Shown here one piece after another: positions 24,263 to 33,789 of a stretch of DNA of 64,000 nt. Position 1 is the stretch's first letter; the number at the start of each line of letters is the position of its first letter. Under the pieces are notes generated by a model, which was not told the origin of the DNA, searched no databases, and saw only the letters and a list, made by a program, of their open reading frames with translations. The stretch is from Pseudomonas mendocina. GTDB lineage: Bacteria > Pseudomonadota > Gammaproteobacteria > Pseudomonadales > Pseudomonadaceae. The DNA lies in the NCBI RefSeq assembly GCF_003008615.1, contig NZ_CP027657.1, positions 2,790,001-2,854,000 of the forward strand, written 5' to 3'. A program made the translations under genes and the position numbers.

Positions 24263-25945
24263 TCAGTCCGAGCCTTCGTCCGAGGCTCGTGGAACTGCGG
24301 TGCCGATCCCGCGCGGATCGCTTGCTGCCTGCACCTCGCCGCTGACCTTGTCCCAGAACAGCACCTGCTGGTTGCCGTACTGCCGATCCAGGCGTTTGAG
24401 TTCATAACCGCGCCGTTGCAGCTCGGCGACCTGCTCATCGCTGAAGGTGTCCGGCTCATGCTCGATCACATCGGGCAGGAACTGGTGGTGGTAGCGTGCC
24501 ACCGCCGGCCAGCGCTCGATGGGCTTGTCGTCCAGGTATTCGAGCATCGACAGCAGCACCATGCTCGGGATGCGGCTGCCGCCAGGGGTGCCGAAGGCGG
24601 TGAATTCGTCGCTGCTCTCGATGAAGCTCGGGCTCATTGACGACAGCGGCCGCTTGCCGCCGGCAATCGCGTTGGCCTGGCTGCCGGCCAGGCCGTATGC
24701 GTTGGCGCCCTGTACGTCGGCGGCGAAGTCGTCCATCTCGTCGTTGAGTAGCACGCCAGTGCCGGGCACGGTGAAGGCTGCGCCGAACGGCAGGTTGATC
24801 GACAGCGTGGCCGCGACCGCATTGCCTTCGGCATCGAGCACGGCGAAGTGGGTGGTGTGGTCGCCTTCGTGCCAGGTGCCGGCAGGCGGCAGGCTGGAAC
24901 TGGGAGTGGCTCGTTCGGGGTCGATGCTGCCGGCGAGTACCGCCAGGTGTCCCGGCGAGAGCAGTTGCTCCAGCGGGTTTTGCACGAAGTCCGGGTCGCC
25001 CAGCAGGCCGCGGTCGCGGTAAGCGCGACGCAGCGCCTCGACCACATAGTGCACGCGTTGCACCGGTTCGGCGTCGCGCCAGGGCAATTGCTCGAGCATC
25101 GCCAGGCTCTGTGCCAGGGCCACGCCACCGGCCGAGGGGGGCGGTGCGCTGATCAGCTCGCGGCCGTCTTCGAGGGCGAAACGCAGCGGTTCACGGCGGA
25201 CGATGCGGTACTCGCGCAGATCATCGAGCGTCCAGATGCCACCGGCATGGCGCACGCCCGTGACCAGGCGTTCGGCCACGGGGCCGTTGTAGAAGCCCTC
25301 GCGGCCCCGTTCGGCCAGCGCCTGCAGAGTGGCCGCGAGGTCGGTCTGGCGCAGCAGCTGACCTTCAGCGGGGATGTCACCCTGGTCGAGGAACAGCTTG
25401 GCACTTTCGGCATCGTCACGCAGCGCAGCCAGGCGCCAGGACGCGCGTTCGCGGTAGACGCGATCGACCGCGAAGCCCTCATTGGCCAGGCGGATTGCCG
25501 GTGCCAGGCTGGTTTTCAGCGGCAAGCGGCCGTGGTGTTCGGCCAGCTCGACCAGTGCCGCCGGCAGCCCTGGAATGGCGGCAGCCAGTGCGCCATTGAG
25601 CGACAGCTCGCGCTGCACCTGGCCGTCGCGCACGTAGAGATTCGGCTTGGCCTCCAGCGGCGCGCGTTCACGGGCATCGAGGAAGTCATAGCCCGCCGTG
25701 TCGCCGGCACTGCTCAGCAGGAAGAAGCCGCCACCACCGAGGCCCGAACCGTAGGGCTCGACCACGGCCAGTGCAGCGCTGGCGGCGATGGCGGCATCGA
25801 AGGCGTTACCGCCAGCGTCGAGCATCTGCTGCGCGGCGGCCGTGGCGGCGGGGTGGGCAGTGGCAATGGCGGGTTGCTGCGGGGCTGCCTGGGCCAGCAG
25901 GCTGGCGCCGAGCAGCAGGGTCGATAGCAGGAGTTTGCGCAACAT
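24263..25945 (-). CDS. ggt: Gamma-glutamyltransferase precursor
   Basis: 560 residues with signal peptide (MLRKLLLSTLLLGASLLAQA). A periplasmic Ntn hydrolase that self-cleaves before the catalytic threonine, here Thr364 in HTTHFAVLD. The glycine-rich oxyanion loop GLGGGGFF, the RPLSSMSPS motif and GTPGGSRI in the small subunit are present. It hydrolyses glutathione and transfers gamma-glutamyl groups. Complete. Confidence 0.93.
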   Translation of the reverse strand: MLRKLLLSTLLLGASLLAQAAPQQPAIATAHPAATAAAQQMLDAGGNAFDAAIAASAALAVVEPYGSGLGGGGFFLLSSAGDTAGYDFLDARERAPLEAKPNLYVRDGQVQRELSLNGALAAAIPGLPAALVELAEHHGRLPLKTSLAPAIRLANEGFAVDRVYRERASWRLAALRDDAESAKLFLDQGDIPAEGQLLRQTDLAATLQALAERGREGFYNGPVAERLVTGVRHAGGIWTLDDLREYRIVRREPLRFALEDGRELISAPPPSAGGVALAQSLAMLEQLPWRDAEPVQRVHYVVEALRRAYRDRGLLGDPDFVQNPLEQLLSPGHLAVLAGSIDPERATPSSSLPPAGTWHEGDHTTHFAVLDAEGNAVAATLSINLPFGAAFTVPGTGVLLNDEMDDFAADVQGANAYGLAGSQANAIAGGKRPLSSMSPSFIESSDEFTAFGTPGGSRIPSMVLLSMLEYLDDKPIERWPAVARYHHQFLPDVIEHEPDTFSDEQVAELQRRGYELKRLDRQYGNQQVLFWDKVSGEVQAASDPRGIGTAVPRASDEGSD

Positions 25946-26051
25946 GCGATCTACCAGAGGCGGCTAAAAGAAGCTGGAAGCTTAACAGCCTGGCTTGGGC
26001 GAGGGCAGAACGTATGTGGCGCGCGGGAGACCGGCGGCCTCCCCGGGAGGG

Positions 26052-27393
<1,342 letters not shown>

Positions 27394-27394
27394 A

Positions 27395-28987
27395 TCAGGC
27401 CTTCAGGCGTTCGGCCAGCAAGGTGGCGAGTTTCGAGGTCAGCCCGTAGATCGACAGTTGCGGGTTGGCGCCGATGCTGGTGGGGAACAGCGAACCATCG
27501 TGGATCGACAGGTTGCCGAGCTGGTGATGGCGACCCAGGCTGTCGACCACTGCCTGCTGCGGGTCTTCGCCCATGGCACAGCCGCCCATGACGTGGGCGC
27601 TGCCGAGACGGGTGCGGTACAGCGCGAGATCGAGCTGCTCGATCAGGCCTTTGGCCTCCTTCCACGTCTTCACGTAGCCGGCATCGGCGTGCATCGGCAT
27701 CACCGCCTTGGCCCCGGCCGCGAACTGGATTTCGGCCATGGTCAGGAAGGCGCGGCGCACGCCGTCCCAGGTGTAGTCGGTCATCTGGTAGTCGAGCACC
27801 GGGCTGCCGTCGCCGCGCAGTTCCACACGGCCTTCGGCGCTGTCCGGATGGAAGCCGTCGCGCAGCAGGGCGAGCATCACGTTGGTGTGCGGCAACTGTT
27901 CCATGCGCAGGGCATTCTCGCGGCCGAACTCGCCGAGCAGGGTGGCGGTCAGCGCCGGTTGCAACGGCGGTACTTCCAGCTTGTAGGACAGCCGCCCGCT
28001 GGTGCCGTCGTCCCATTGGAAGTGATCGGAGTAGAGCGACTGTGGTGCGCCGTAGAAGGGATTGATCACTTGCTCGAACTGCGCCGCGGAGAAGTTCACC
28101 AGGTGCAGGTAGGTGCGCCGGCCGACGCGCTTGTGCGGATCGGGTACCTCGGAGCGCAGCAGGATGCCGGGGGTGTTGATGCCACCGCCGGCCAGCACGT
28201 AATGCCGCGCCTTGACCCGGATGCGCTTGCCGGTGGGCGCCACGCAGCGCTCGTCCATGCCCAGGCAGTCGATGCCGACCACCTTGTCACCTTCGATTAC
28301 CAGCTTGTCGGCGCGTGCCAGGTAGAGCAACTCGCCGCCCGCATCCAGGGTGGCAGGGATAGTGGTCACCAGCATCGACTGCTTGGCGTTGGTCGGGCAG
28401 CCCATGCCGCAGTAGCCGAGGTTCCAGCAGCCGCGCACGTTGCGCGGGATCACCGCCCAGTGATAGCCGAGCTTGTCGCAGCCAGTGCGGATTACCTCGT
28501 TGTTGGCATTAGGCGGCACCACCCAGGGAGCGACGCCCAGGCGCTGCTCCATCTTCTCGAACCAGGGCGCCATGGACGCCACATCGTGGCCCTTCACACC
28601 ATGGGTCTCGGCCCAGTGCGCCAGGGTTTGCGGCGGCGTGCGGAAGCTGCTGGTCCAGTTGATCAGCGTGGTGCCCCCCACGGCACGGCCCTGCAGGATG
28701 GTAATGGCGCCGTCCTTGCTCATGCGGCCGATGCCTTCCTGATAGAGATTCGGGTAGGCCTCGGCCTCCTGCATCTTGAAGTCGTCGCTGGTCTTCAGCG
28801 GGCCTTCCTCGATCAGCAGCACCTTGTAGCCGGCGGCGCTGAGAATCTCTGCGGTGGTACCACCGCCGGCGCCGCTGCCGACGATGGCGACATCGGCCTC
28901 CAGAGTCAGGTCGTTTTCCAGGCGCGAACCGTCGTATGTCTTCCAGCCCTTGGCCAGGCCTTGCTTGAAAAGATCGGGTACAGGCAT
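27395..28987 (-). CDS. GMC-type oxidoreductase (alcohol dehydrogenase-like)
   Basis: 530 residues from the ATG at 28987 (MPVPDLFKQGLAKGW); an in-frame ATG at 29008 is possible. FAD-binding DVAIVGSGAGGGTTAEIL near residue 35 and the GMC C-terminal part with GSAHVMGGCAMG and the active-site-type SLFPTSIGANPQLSIYGL. The family oxidises alcohols to aldehydes with FAD. The neighbours, a Tat-exported partner and an aldehyde dehydrogenase, suggest a two-step alcohol oxidation route for an unknown aromatic or long-chain alcohol. Confidence 0.88.
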   Translation of the reverse strand: MPVPDLFKQGLAKGWKTYDGSRLENDLTLEADVAIVGSGAGGGTTAEILSAAGYKVLLIEEGPLKTSDDFKMQEAEAYPNLYQEGIGRMSKDGAITILQGRAVGGTTLINWTSSFRTPPQTLAHWAETHGVKGHDVASMAPWFEKMEQRLGVAPWVVPPNANNEVIRTGCDKLGYHWAVIPRNVRGCWNLGYCGMGCPTNAKQSMLVTTIPATLDAGGELLYLARADKLVIEGDKVVGIDCLGMDERCVAPTGKRIRVKARHYVLAGGGINTPGILLRSEVPDPHKRVGRRTYLHLVNFSAAQFEQVINPFYGAPQSLYSDHFQWDDGTSGRLSYKLEVPPLQPALTATLLGEFGRENALRMEQLPHTNVMLALLRDGFHPDSAEGRVELRGDGSPVLDYQMTDYTWDGVRRAFLTMAEIQFAAGAKAVMPMHADAGYVKTWKEAKGLIEQLDLALYRTRLGSAHVMGGCAMGEDPQQAVVDSLGRHHQLGNLSIHDGSLFPTSIGANPQLSIYGLTSKLATLLAERLKA

Positions 28988-29031
28988 TTCAGGCTCTCTT
29001 CTTGTCATTCACCGCCAGCGAGGCAGGGCGG

Positions 29032-29093
29032 GTAGGGTGCGCCGCGCGCACCGAGGCGCAACCCCGTTTTGTGGTGCGCATGGCGCACCCTAC
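29032..29093. repeat. REP-like pair in inverted orientation
   Basis: GTAGGGTGCGCC at 29032 and its reverse complement GGCGCACCCTAC at 29082 flank a short spacer; each half contains its own GGTGCGC..GCGCACC palindrome. A BIME-like arrangement between the GMC and Tat-protein genes. Confidence 0.78.
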
Positions 29094-29111
29094 GGAATCC
29101 GCGGCACGTCT

Positions 29112-29657
29112 TCAGACCGTGGGCGGTCCGGGGTAGCCGCAATGCGCCCAGGCTTCCTGGCGGCTGTACCAAGCCATCATCACCAGTTGCAGCAGCGAGG
29201 CATGGCCCATGCGCAGCAGGCTCAGGCTGCTGTTCTGCCAGCGCTTGAGGAACTGCCGCACGTCATCGCCGCTGGCCTTGTCCCAACTGCCCCAGACCCC
29301 GGTCAGCGGGCCGCGGGTGATGGGCAGCGCCAGCACGTCGAACAGCTGCACGGTAAGTTTCAGCATCTCCGGCGACAGATGCGCCAGGCTGTTGTCGAGG
29401 CTCTTCAGCGTGCCGTCGATGGCCTGCGGCATCTGCTCGGTGCTGACGGCGCCATCGAGCATCACTGGAATCAGCGCACGCAGAAACGGCAGGTCGCTGC
29501 TGCGCAGGATCAGGTAACCATTGGCCGGCGTGCTGGCCGAGCAGCCGCTGAGCGTGGCGGTCAGTCCGGCTGTGCCGAGCAGCGCCGTGCCCATCAGGCC
29601 GACCTTGAGCAGGCTGCGCCGCGACAGCTGCGGCGCGTGGAGGGTGGTGTCGTTCAT
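29112..29657 (-). CDS. Tat-exported protein, partner of the GMC oxidoreductase
   Basis: 181 residues from the ATG at 29657. A twin-arginine leader SRRSLLKVG at residue 12 and a hydrophobic region end near a cysteine (LSGCSAS), so it may also be a lipoprotein. The rest resembles the small Tat subunits paired with GMC oxidoreductases (gluconate 2-dehydrogenase subunit 3 type), which carry the large FAD subunit to the periplasm. The pairing here is by position. Confidence 0.72.
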   Translation of the reverse strand: MNDTTLHAPQLSRRSLLKVGLMGTALLGTAGLTATLSGCSASTPANGYLILRSSDLPFLRALIPVMLDGAVSTEQMPQAIDGTLKSLDNSLAHLSPEMLKLTVQLFDVLALPITRGPLTGVWGSWDKASGDDVRQFLKRWQNSSLSLLRMGHASLLQLVMMAWYSRQEAWAHCGYPGPPTV

Positions 29658-29698
29658 TGTTGTTATCACCAGGCGTATACGGGCGGTGCCCGCGTTGA

Positions 29699-31129
29699 TC
29701 AGCGTACGAACAGCTTGTAGACCAGCTTCTGGATCGACTTGCCATACGGCGGGTAGATCAGCCGCGCGGCATTGAAGCGCTGCTTGATGAACACGCCCTT
29801 GGCCTTGCTGAAGGTCAGGAAGCCTTCGTGGCCGTGGTAGTGACCCATGCCCGACGGGCCGACGCCGCCGAACGGCATGTCGTCCTGGGCCACGTGCAGC
29901 AGGGTGTCGTTCAGGCACACGCCGCCGGAGTGGGTTTCGTGCAGCACGCGCTGTTGCTCGCGCTTGTCGTAGCCGAAGTAGTACAGCGCCAGCGGGCGAG
30001 GGCGCGCATTGACGTAGGCGAAGGCATCTTCGATACGGTCGTAGGGCACCACCGGCAGCAGTGGGCCGAAGATCTCGTCCTGCATCAGCTTCATGTCGTC
30101 ATTGACGTCCAGCACCAGGCTCTGTGGCAGGCGCCGGCCCTGCGCTTCGGGGTAGAGCGCAACGATGCGCGCGCCCTTGGCCTCGGCGTCCTGCAGGTAG
30201 CCGTTGAGGCGTGCCAGCTGGCGTTCGTTGATGATCGCGGTGTAGTCCGGGTTGTCCTTGAGCTGCGGATAGAAGCGCTGCACCACCTCGCGGTAGGCGC
30301 TGACGAAACCGTCGATGCGGTCACGCGGCACCAGCACGTAGTCCGGCGCCACGCAGGTCTGTCCGGCATTGAGGGTCTTACCGAAGGCGATGCGCTCGGC
30401 GGCGTCCGCCAGCGGCACGTCGGCGGAGACGATGGCCGGCGACTTGCCGCCCAGTTCCAGGGTCACCGGGGTCAGGTTCTCGGCGGCGGCGCGCATCACG
30501 TGCTTGCCGATGCTGGTGGCACCGGTGAACAGCAGGTGGTCGAACGGCAGCTTGGAGAATGCCATGCCGACTTCCGCCTCGCCCAGAACGACGCTGACCA
30601 GGTCCTCGGGGAAGATGCGCGCCAGCAGATCCTTGACCAGTTGCGAGGTGGCCGGGGTGGACTCGCTCATCTTGATCATCACCCGGTTGCCGGCGGCCAG
30701 TGCACCGGTCAGCGGGCCGATGGCGAGAAACAGCGGGTAGTTCCACGGCACGATGATGCCGACCACGCCCAGCGGCTGGTAAATGACCTTGGCCGAGGCG
30801 GGCATGAACTGCATGCCGACGCTGCGTCGCGAGGGTTTCATCCACTTCTTGATGCGTTTGCTCGCGTAATGGATGCCATGCAGGCTGGGCATCAGCTCGG
30901 CGAGCAGGGTTTCATCAGCCGAGCGGTTGCTGAAGTCGCTGGAGATCGCTGCCACCAGTGCATCCTGCTGCTGAGTCAGCAGCTCGCTCAGGGATTTCAG
31001 CCACTGGATGCGTTGTTCGGCCGACGGCATCGGGTTGGCAGCAAAGGCAGAACGCTGCAGGGCGAAGACGCTGTCCAGCTGGTTGATCTGCTGTTGGCTG
31101 TGCTGCAGGTAGGCGATGTCGGCGACCAT
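29699..31129 (-). CDS. Aldehyde dehydrogenase (coniferyl aldehyde dehydrogenase type)
   Basis: 476 residues of the NAD(P)-dependent aldehyde dehydrogenase superfamily: PWNYPLFLAIGPLTGALAAG, FTGATSIGKHVM, catalytic Glu in LELGGKSPA and catalytic Cys in NAGQTCVAPDY. The short C-terminal membrane-like tail (YPPYGKSIQKLVYKLFVR) fits the CalB/fatty-aldehyde branch. It oxidises the aldehyde made by the neighbouring oxidoreductase; the substrate is not known. Confidence 0.9.
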   Translation of the reverse strand: MVADIAYLQHSQQQINQLDSVFALQRSAFAANPMPSAEQRIQWLKSLSELLTQQQDALVAAISSDFSNRSADETLLAELMPSLHGIHYASKRIKKWMKPSRRSVGMQFMPASAKVIYQPLGVVGIIVPWNYPLFLAIGPLTGALAAGNRVMIKMSESTPATSQLVKDLLARIFPEDLVSVVLGEAEVGMAFSKLPFDHLLFTGATSIGKHVMRAAAENLTPVTLELGGKSPAIVSADVPLADAAERIAFGKTLNAGQTCVAPDYVLVPRDRIDGFVSAYREVVQRFYPQLKDNPDYTAIINERQLARLNGYLQDAEAKGARIVALYPEAQGRRLPQSLVLDVNDDMKLMQDEIFGPLLPVVPYDRIEDAFAYVNARPRPLALYYFGYDKREQQRVLHETHSGGVCLNDTLLHVAQDDMPFGGVGPSGMGHYHGHEGFLTFSKAKGVFIKQRFNAARLIYPPYGKSIQKLVYKLFVR

Positions 31130-31343
31130 TGGGTTTCTCCTCGACGTTCCAGCGGGCTGCTTGGGAAGACTGAGCTGGATTTTTAGAGCAATTACTCTAA
31201 TGTGTCAAATAGGATGCCGCGTCGCTGTCCTCGCTGCACCCTAACCAAAGGCCTGCTGCAGCGTGTGCGGTGCATCCGGGGGTAACACTTCGGCTGTTTC
31301 GCCTGTACCTTTGCCACTTTTGAAGTCGAGATCGAGCTGCGTC

Positions 31344-32003
31344 ATGGCGCCACCCAAGACCCGCGACCGCATCGTTGCCGAGAGCCTGGCCCTGTTCAAC
31401 AGCCAGGGCGAGCGCAACGTCACCACCAACCACATCGCTGCGCACCTGGGCATGTCGCCGGGCAATCTGTATTACCACTTCCGCAACAAGCAGGTGATCA
31501 TCGCTGAGCTGTTCGCTCAATACGAAGCGCAGGTCGACAGCTTCCTGCGTCTGCCCGAAGGTCGCGCGCTGACGGTGGAGGACAAGACCTTCTATCTGGA
31601 AGCATTGCTGGCAGCGATGTGGCACTACCGCTTCCTGCACCGCGATCTGGAACACCTGCTGGATTCCGACGCCGAACTGGCTGAGCGCTACCGTGCCTTC
31701 GCGCGGCGCTGTCTGGTGGGCGCGCAATCGATTTATCAGGGGTTCGTCGAGGCGGGCATCCTGCTGATGAATCCGGCGCAGATCGAGGCGCTGACGCTCA
31801 ACAGCTGGATCATCATGACTTCCTGGGTGCGCTTTCTCTGCACCGCCGGGGCCAACCCGGACAACCTCAGCCAGGACATGCTGCGCCGAGGTATCTATCA
31901 GGTGCTGGCGTTGGAGGGGGGCTACATCGCGCCCTCGGCACGCGAGGCGGTCGAAGCGCTGTATGCCCGGCTGCATGTGCCGCTGGAGCAGGTGCTGGGG
32001 TGA
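31344..32003 (+). CDS. TetR/AcrR family regulator
   Basis: 219 residues from the ATG at 31344 (MAPPKTRDRIVAESLALFN). The N-terminal TetR HTH reads VTTNHIAAHLGMSPGNLYYHFRNK; the C-terminal part would bind a ligand. Divergent from the aldehyde dehydrogenase gene and probably controls that operon, as in the similar P. aeruginosa locus. Confidence 0.88.
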   Translation: MAPPKTRDRIVAESLALFNSQGERNVTTNHIAAHLGMSPGNLYYHFRNKQVIIAELFAQYEAQVDSFLRLPEGRALTVEDKTFYLEALLAAMWHYRFLHRDLEHLLDSDAELAERYRAFARRCLVGAQSIYQGFVEAGILLMNPAQIEALTLNSWIIMTSWVRFLCTAGANPDNLSQDMLRRGIYQVLALEGGYIAPSAREAVEALYARLHVPLEQVLG

Positions 32004-32027
32004 TTGCTTCGGTGCCGCTATAGCCCG

Positions 32028-32063
32028 GATGCAGTCCGCGTAGGAGCGGCTTCAGCCGCGATT
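32028..32063. repeat. Pseudomonas-type GTAGGAGCGGCTTCAGCCGCGA repeat
   Basis: A REP-like hairpin (GCGGCTTCAGCCGC core) of the kind frequent in Pseudomonas genomes, between the TetR gene and the convergent hydrolase gene. Confidence 0.7.
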
Positions 32064-33045
32064 ATCCGTGGCTCGCCAGCCACTGCGGGATACGCCGCTC
32101 CAGGTAATAACCCGGCTGGCGCGGGCTACCTTCGACGAAGCCAACATGGCCACCCTTGGCATGCAGCTCGAACTCTGTACCGGGCGCCAGTTCTCTGGCT
32201 TCGGGCAGGCTGTGGCGGAAGATGAAGGGGTCGTCTTCGGCCTGGATGATCAGCGTCCGCGTACGAATGTCGCCCAGGTAGAAGCGGCTGGACGCCCGGC
32301 GGTAGTAATCGTGGGCATCGGCGAAACCGTGCAGCGGCGCGGTGATGCGGCCGTCGAAATCCCAGAAGGTGCGCATGCCGTCCAGCGGGCCGAGACGCTC
32401 CAGCACCGACAGGCGCTCGCTCTGCCCCTGTTCGGTGAACAGGCGCTGCTTGTTGTTCACATAGGCGACCATCTCGCGCATGAAGTGCGCCTGGTACACC
32501 CGTGAGAAACCCAGGCCGATACGATCGGCGCACTGATCCAGGCGAAACGGCACCGACACTGCCACAGCGCCCTGCAACTGGCTCTGTGGGCCGCTTTCGC
32601 CCAGATACTTGAGCAGTACGTTGCCGCCCAGCGAATAGCCAACGGCGTACAGCGGCGCCATCGGTCGTTGCGCGCGCAGATGTGCCACGGCCGAAGCCAG
32701 ATCCTCGCTGGCACCGGAGTGGTAGCCACGCGGCAGCAGGTTGGGTTCGCCCGAGCAGCCGCGCCAGTTCAGCGCTGCGCTGGCCCAGCCGCGTGCGGCC
32801 AGTTTCTGTTGCAGGCCCAGCACGTAGAGTGAGCTGGAACTACCTGTCAGGCCATGCAGCACCAGCACCAGCGGTGCATGGGCGTCGTGCGGGCCATGCC
32901 AGTCGAGGTCGAGAAAATCGCCGTCGTCCAGCCACAGCCGTTCGCGCTGCCGTTCGAGTTGCGGCGGCTTGCGACAGAAGGGGTTCCACAGCGTCTGCAG
33001 ATGCGGGCCGGGGAGCCACCAGGCGGGGCGAAAGTCGGTGTTCAT
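32062..33045 (-). CDS. Alpha/beta hydrolase, YheT type
   Basis: 327 residues from the ATG at 33045. LVLHGLTGSSSSLY near residue 65 and the nucleophile elbow GYSLGGNVLLKYLGE (Ser in GYSLGG) with the C-terminal His in KGGHVGF mark a serine hydrolase/esterase of the YheT family. The substrate is unknown. The 5' side faces the rsmD block across a repeat region. Confidence 0.85.
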   Translation of the reverse strand: MNTDFRPAWWLPGPHLQTLWNPFCRKPPQLERQRERLWLDDGDFLDLDWHGPHDAHAPLVLVLHGLTGSSSSLYVLGLQQKLAARGWASAALNWRGCSGEPNLLPRGYHSGASEDLASAVAHLRAQRPMAPLYAVGYSLGGNVLLKYLGESGPQSQLQGAVAVSVPFRLDQCADRIGLGFSRVYQAHFMREMVAYVNNKQRLFTEQGQSERLSVLERLGPLDGMRTFWDFDGRITAPLHGFADAHDYYRRASSRFYLGDIRTRTLIIQAEDDPFIFRHSLPEARELAPGTEFELHAKGGHVGFVEGSPRQPGYYLERRIPQWLASHG

Positions 33046-33069
33046 CAGGTGGTCGGTCGTTATTCTGGG

Positions 33070-33191
33070 GTAGGGCGTACTCGCGAAGCAGTACGCCGTT
33101 GCGGAGTCTCTCATGACGCAGGTGCTAGAGAGGGGGCTTTGTGGCATGAACCAGGCGGACTGTTCGCTGGCGCTCCTGAGTCCGCCCTACG
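33070..33191. repeat. Inverted repeat element between hydrolase and rsmD
   Basis: GTAGGGCG at 33070 and CGCCCTAC at 33184 are inverted; inside the left half, GGCGTACT and AGTACGCC (33074 to 33097) form an 8-bp stem. A BIME-like intergenic element. Confidence 0.5.
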
Positions 33192-33789
33192 CGTTTCTTT
33201 GCCACAGTGCGTAATGCACCTGGCCGGTGTGCTTTTCGCGGTGCAGACGCCAGTTGCCGGGCAGGCCCAGTGTCGAAGGCGTCGTCTCGCTTTCGGTATA
33301 GACCCAGGCGTTATCGGCCAGCCAGCCCTGCGTCTCCAGCAGCGTGCAGGCGTCCTGCAGCAGATCCTTGTGGAATGGCGGGTCGAGCAGGGCGATATCG
33401 AAATGACGCGGTGCCGGGCGGGCCAGCAATTGCAGGGCGTCGCCCAGCTGAATTTCGCCATTGCTGCACTGCAATGTCGCCAGGTGCTCACGCAATGCCG
33501 CAACCGATGCTGGATTCAGGTCGCAGGCCAGGCCGCTGGCGGCACCGCGCGACAGGGCTTCGAGCAGCAGTGCACCGCTACCGGCGAAGGGGTCGAGCAC
33601 ATGGGCGCCCTCGACATAAGGCGCCAGCCAGTTGAACAGGGTTTCGCGCACACGATCCGGGGTCGGGCGCAGGCCCGGCCCGTCGGGGAAGGCGAAGCGC
33701 CGCGAACGCCACTCACCACCGATGATGCGCAACTGACCCTGGCCGCCATGAGCTTTGGCGGCCGATTTCTGCGGTGTGCGTGCGCGCAT
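33187..33789 (-). CDS. rsmD: 16S rRNA m2G966 methyltransferase
   Basis: 200 residues. RIIGGEWRSRRFAFPDG and RPTPDRVRETLFNWL at the N-terminus, SAM motif LDPFAGSGALLLEAL and catalytic DPPF are the RsmD signature. It methylates G966 of 16S rRNA in the assembled 30S particle. It overlaps the lipoprotein M16 gene by one base; the operon order is M16-M16-rsmD. Confidence 0.95.
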   Translation of the reverse strand: MRARTPQKSAAKAHGGQGQLRIIGGEWRSRRFAFPDGPGLRPTPDRVRETLFNWLAPYVEGAHVLDPFAGSGALLLEALSRGAASGLACDLNPASVAALREHLATLQCSNGEIQLGDALQLLARPAPRHFDIALLDPPFHKDLLQDACTLLETQGWLADNAWVYTESETTPSTLGLPGNWRLHREKHTGQVHYALWQRNA

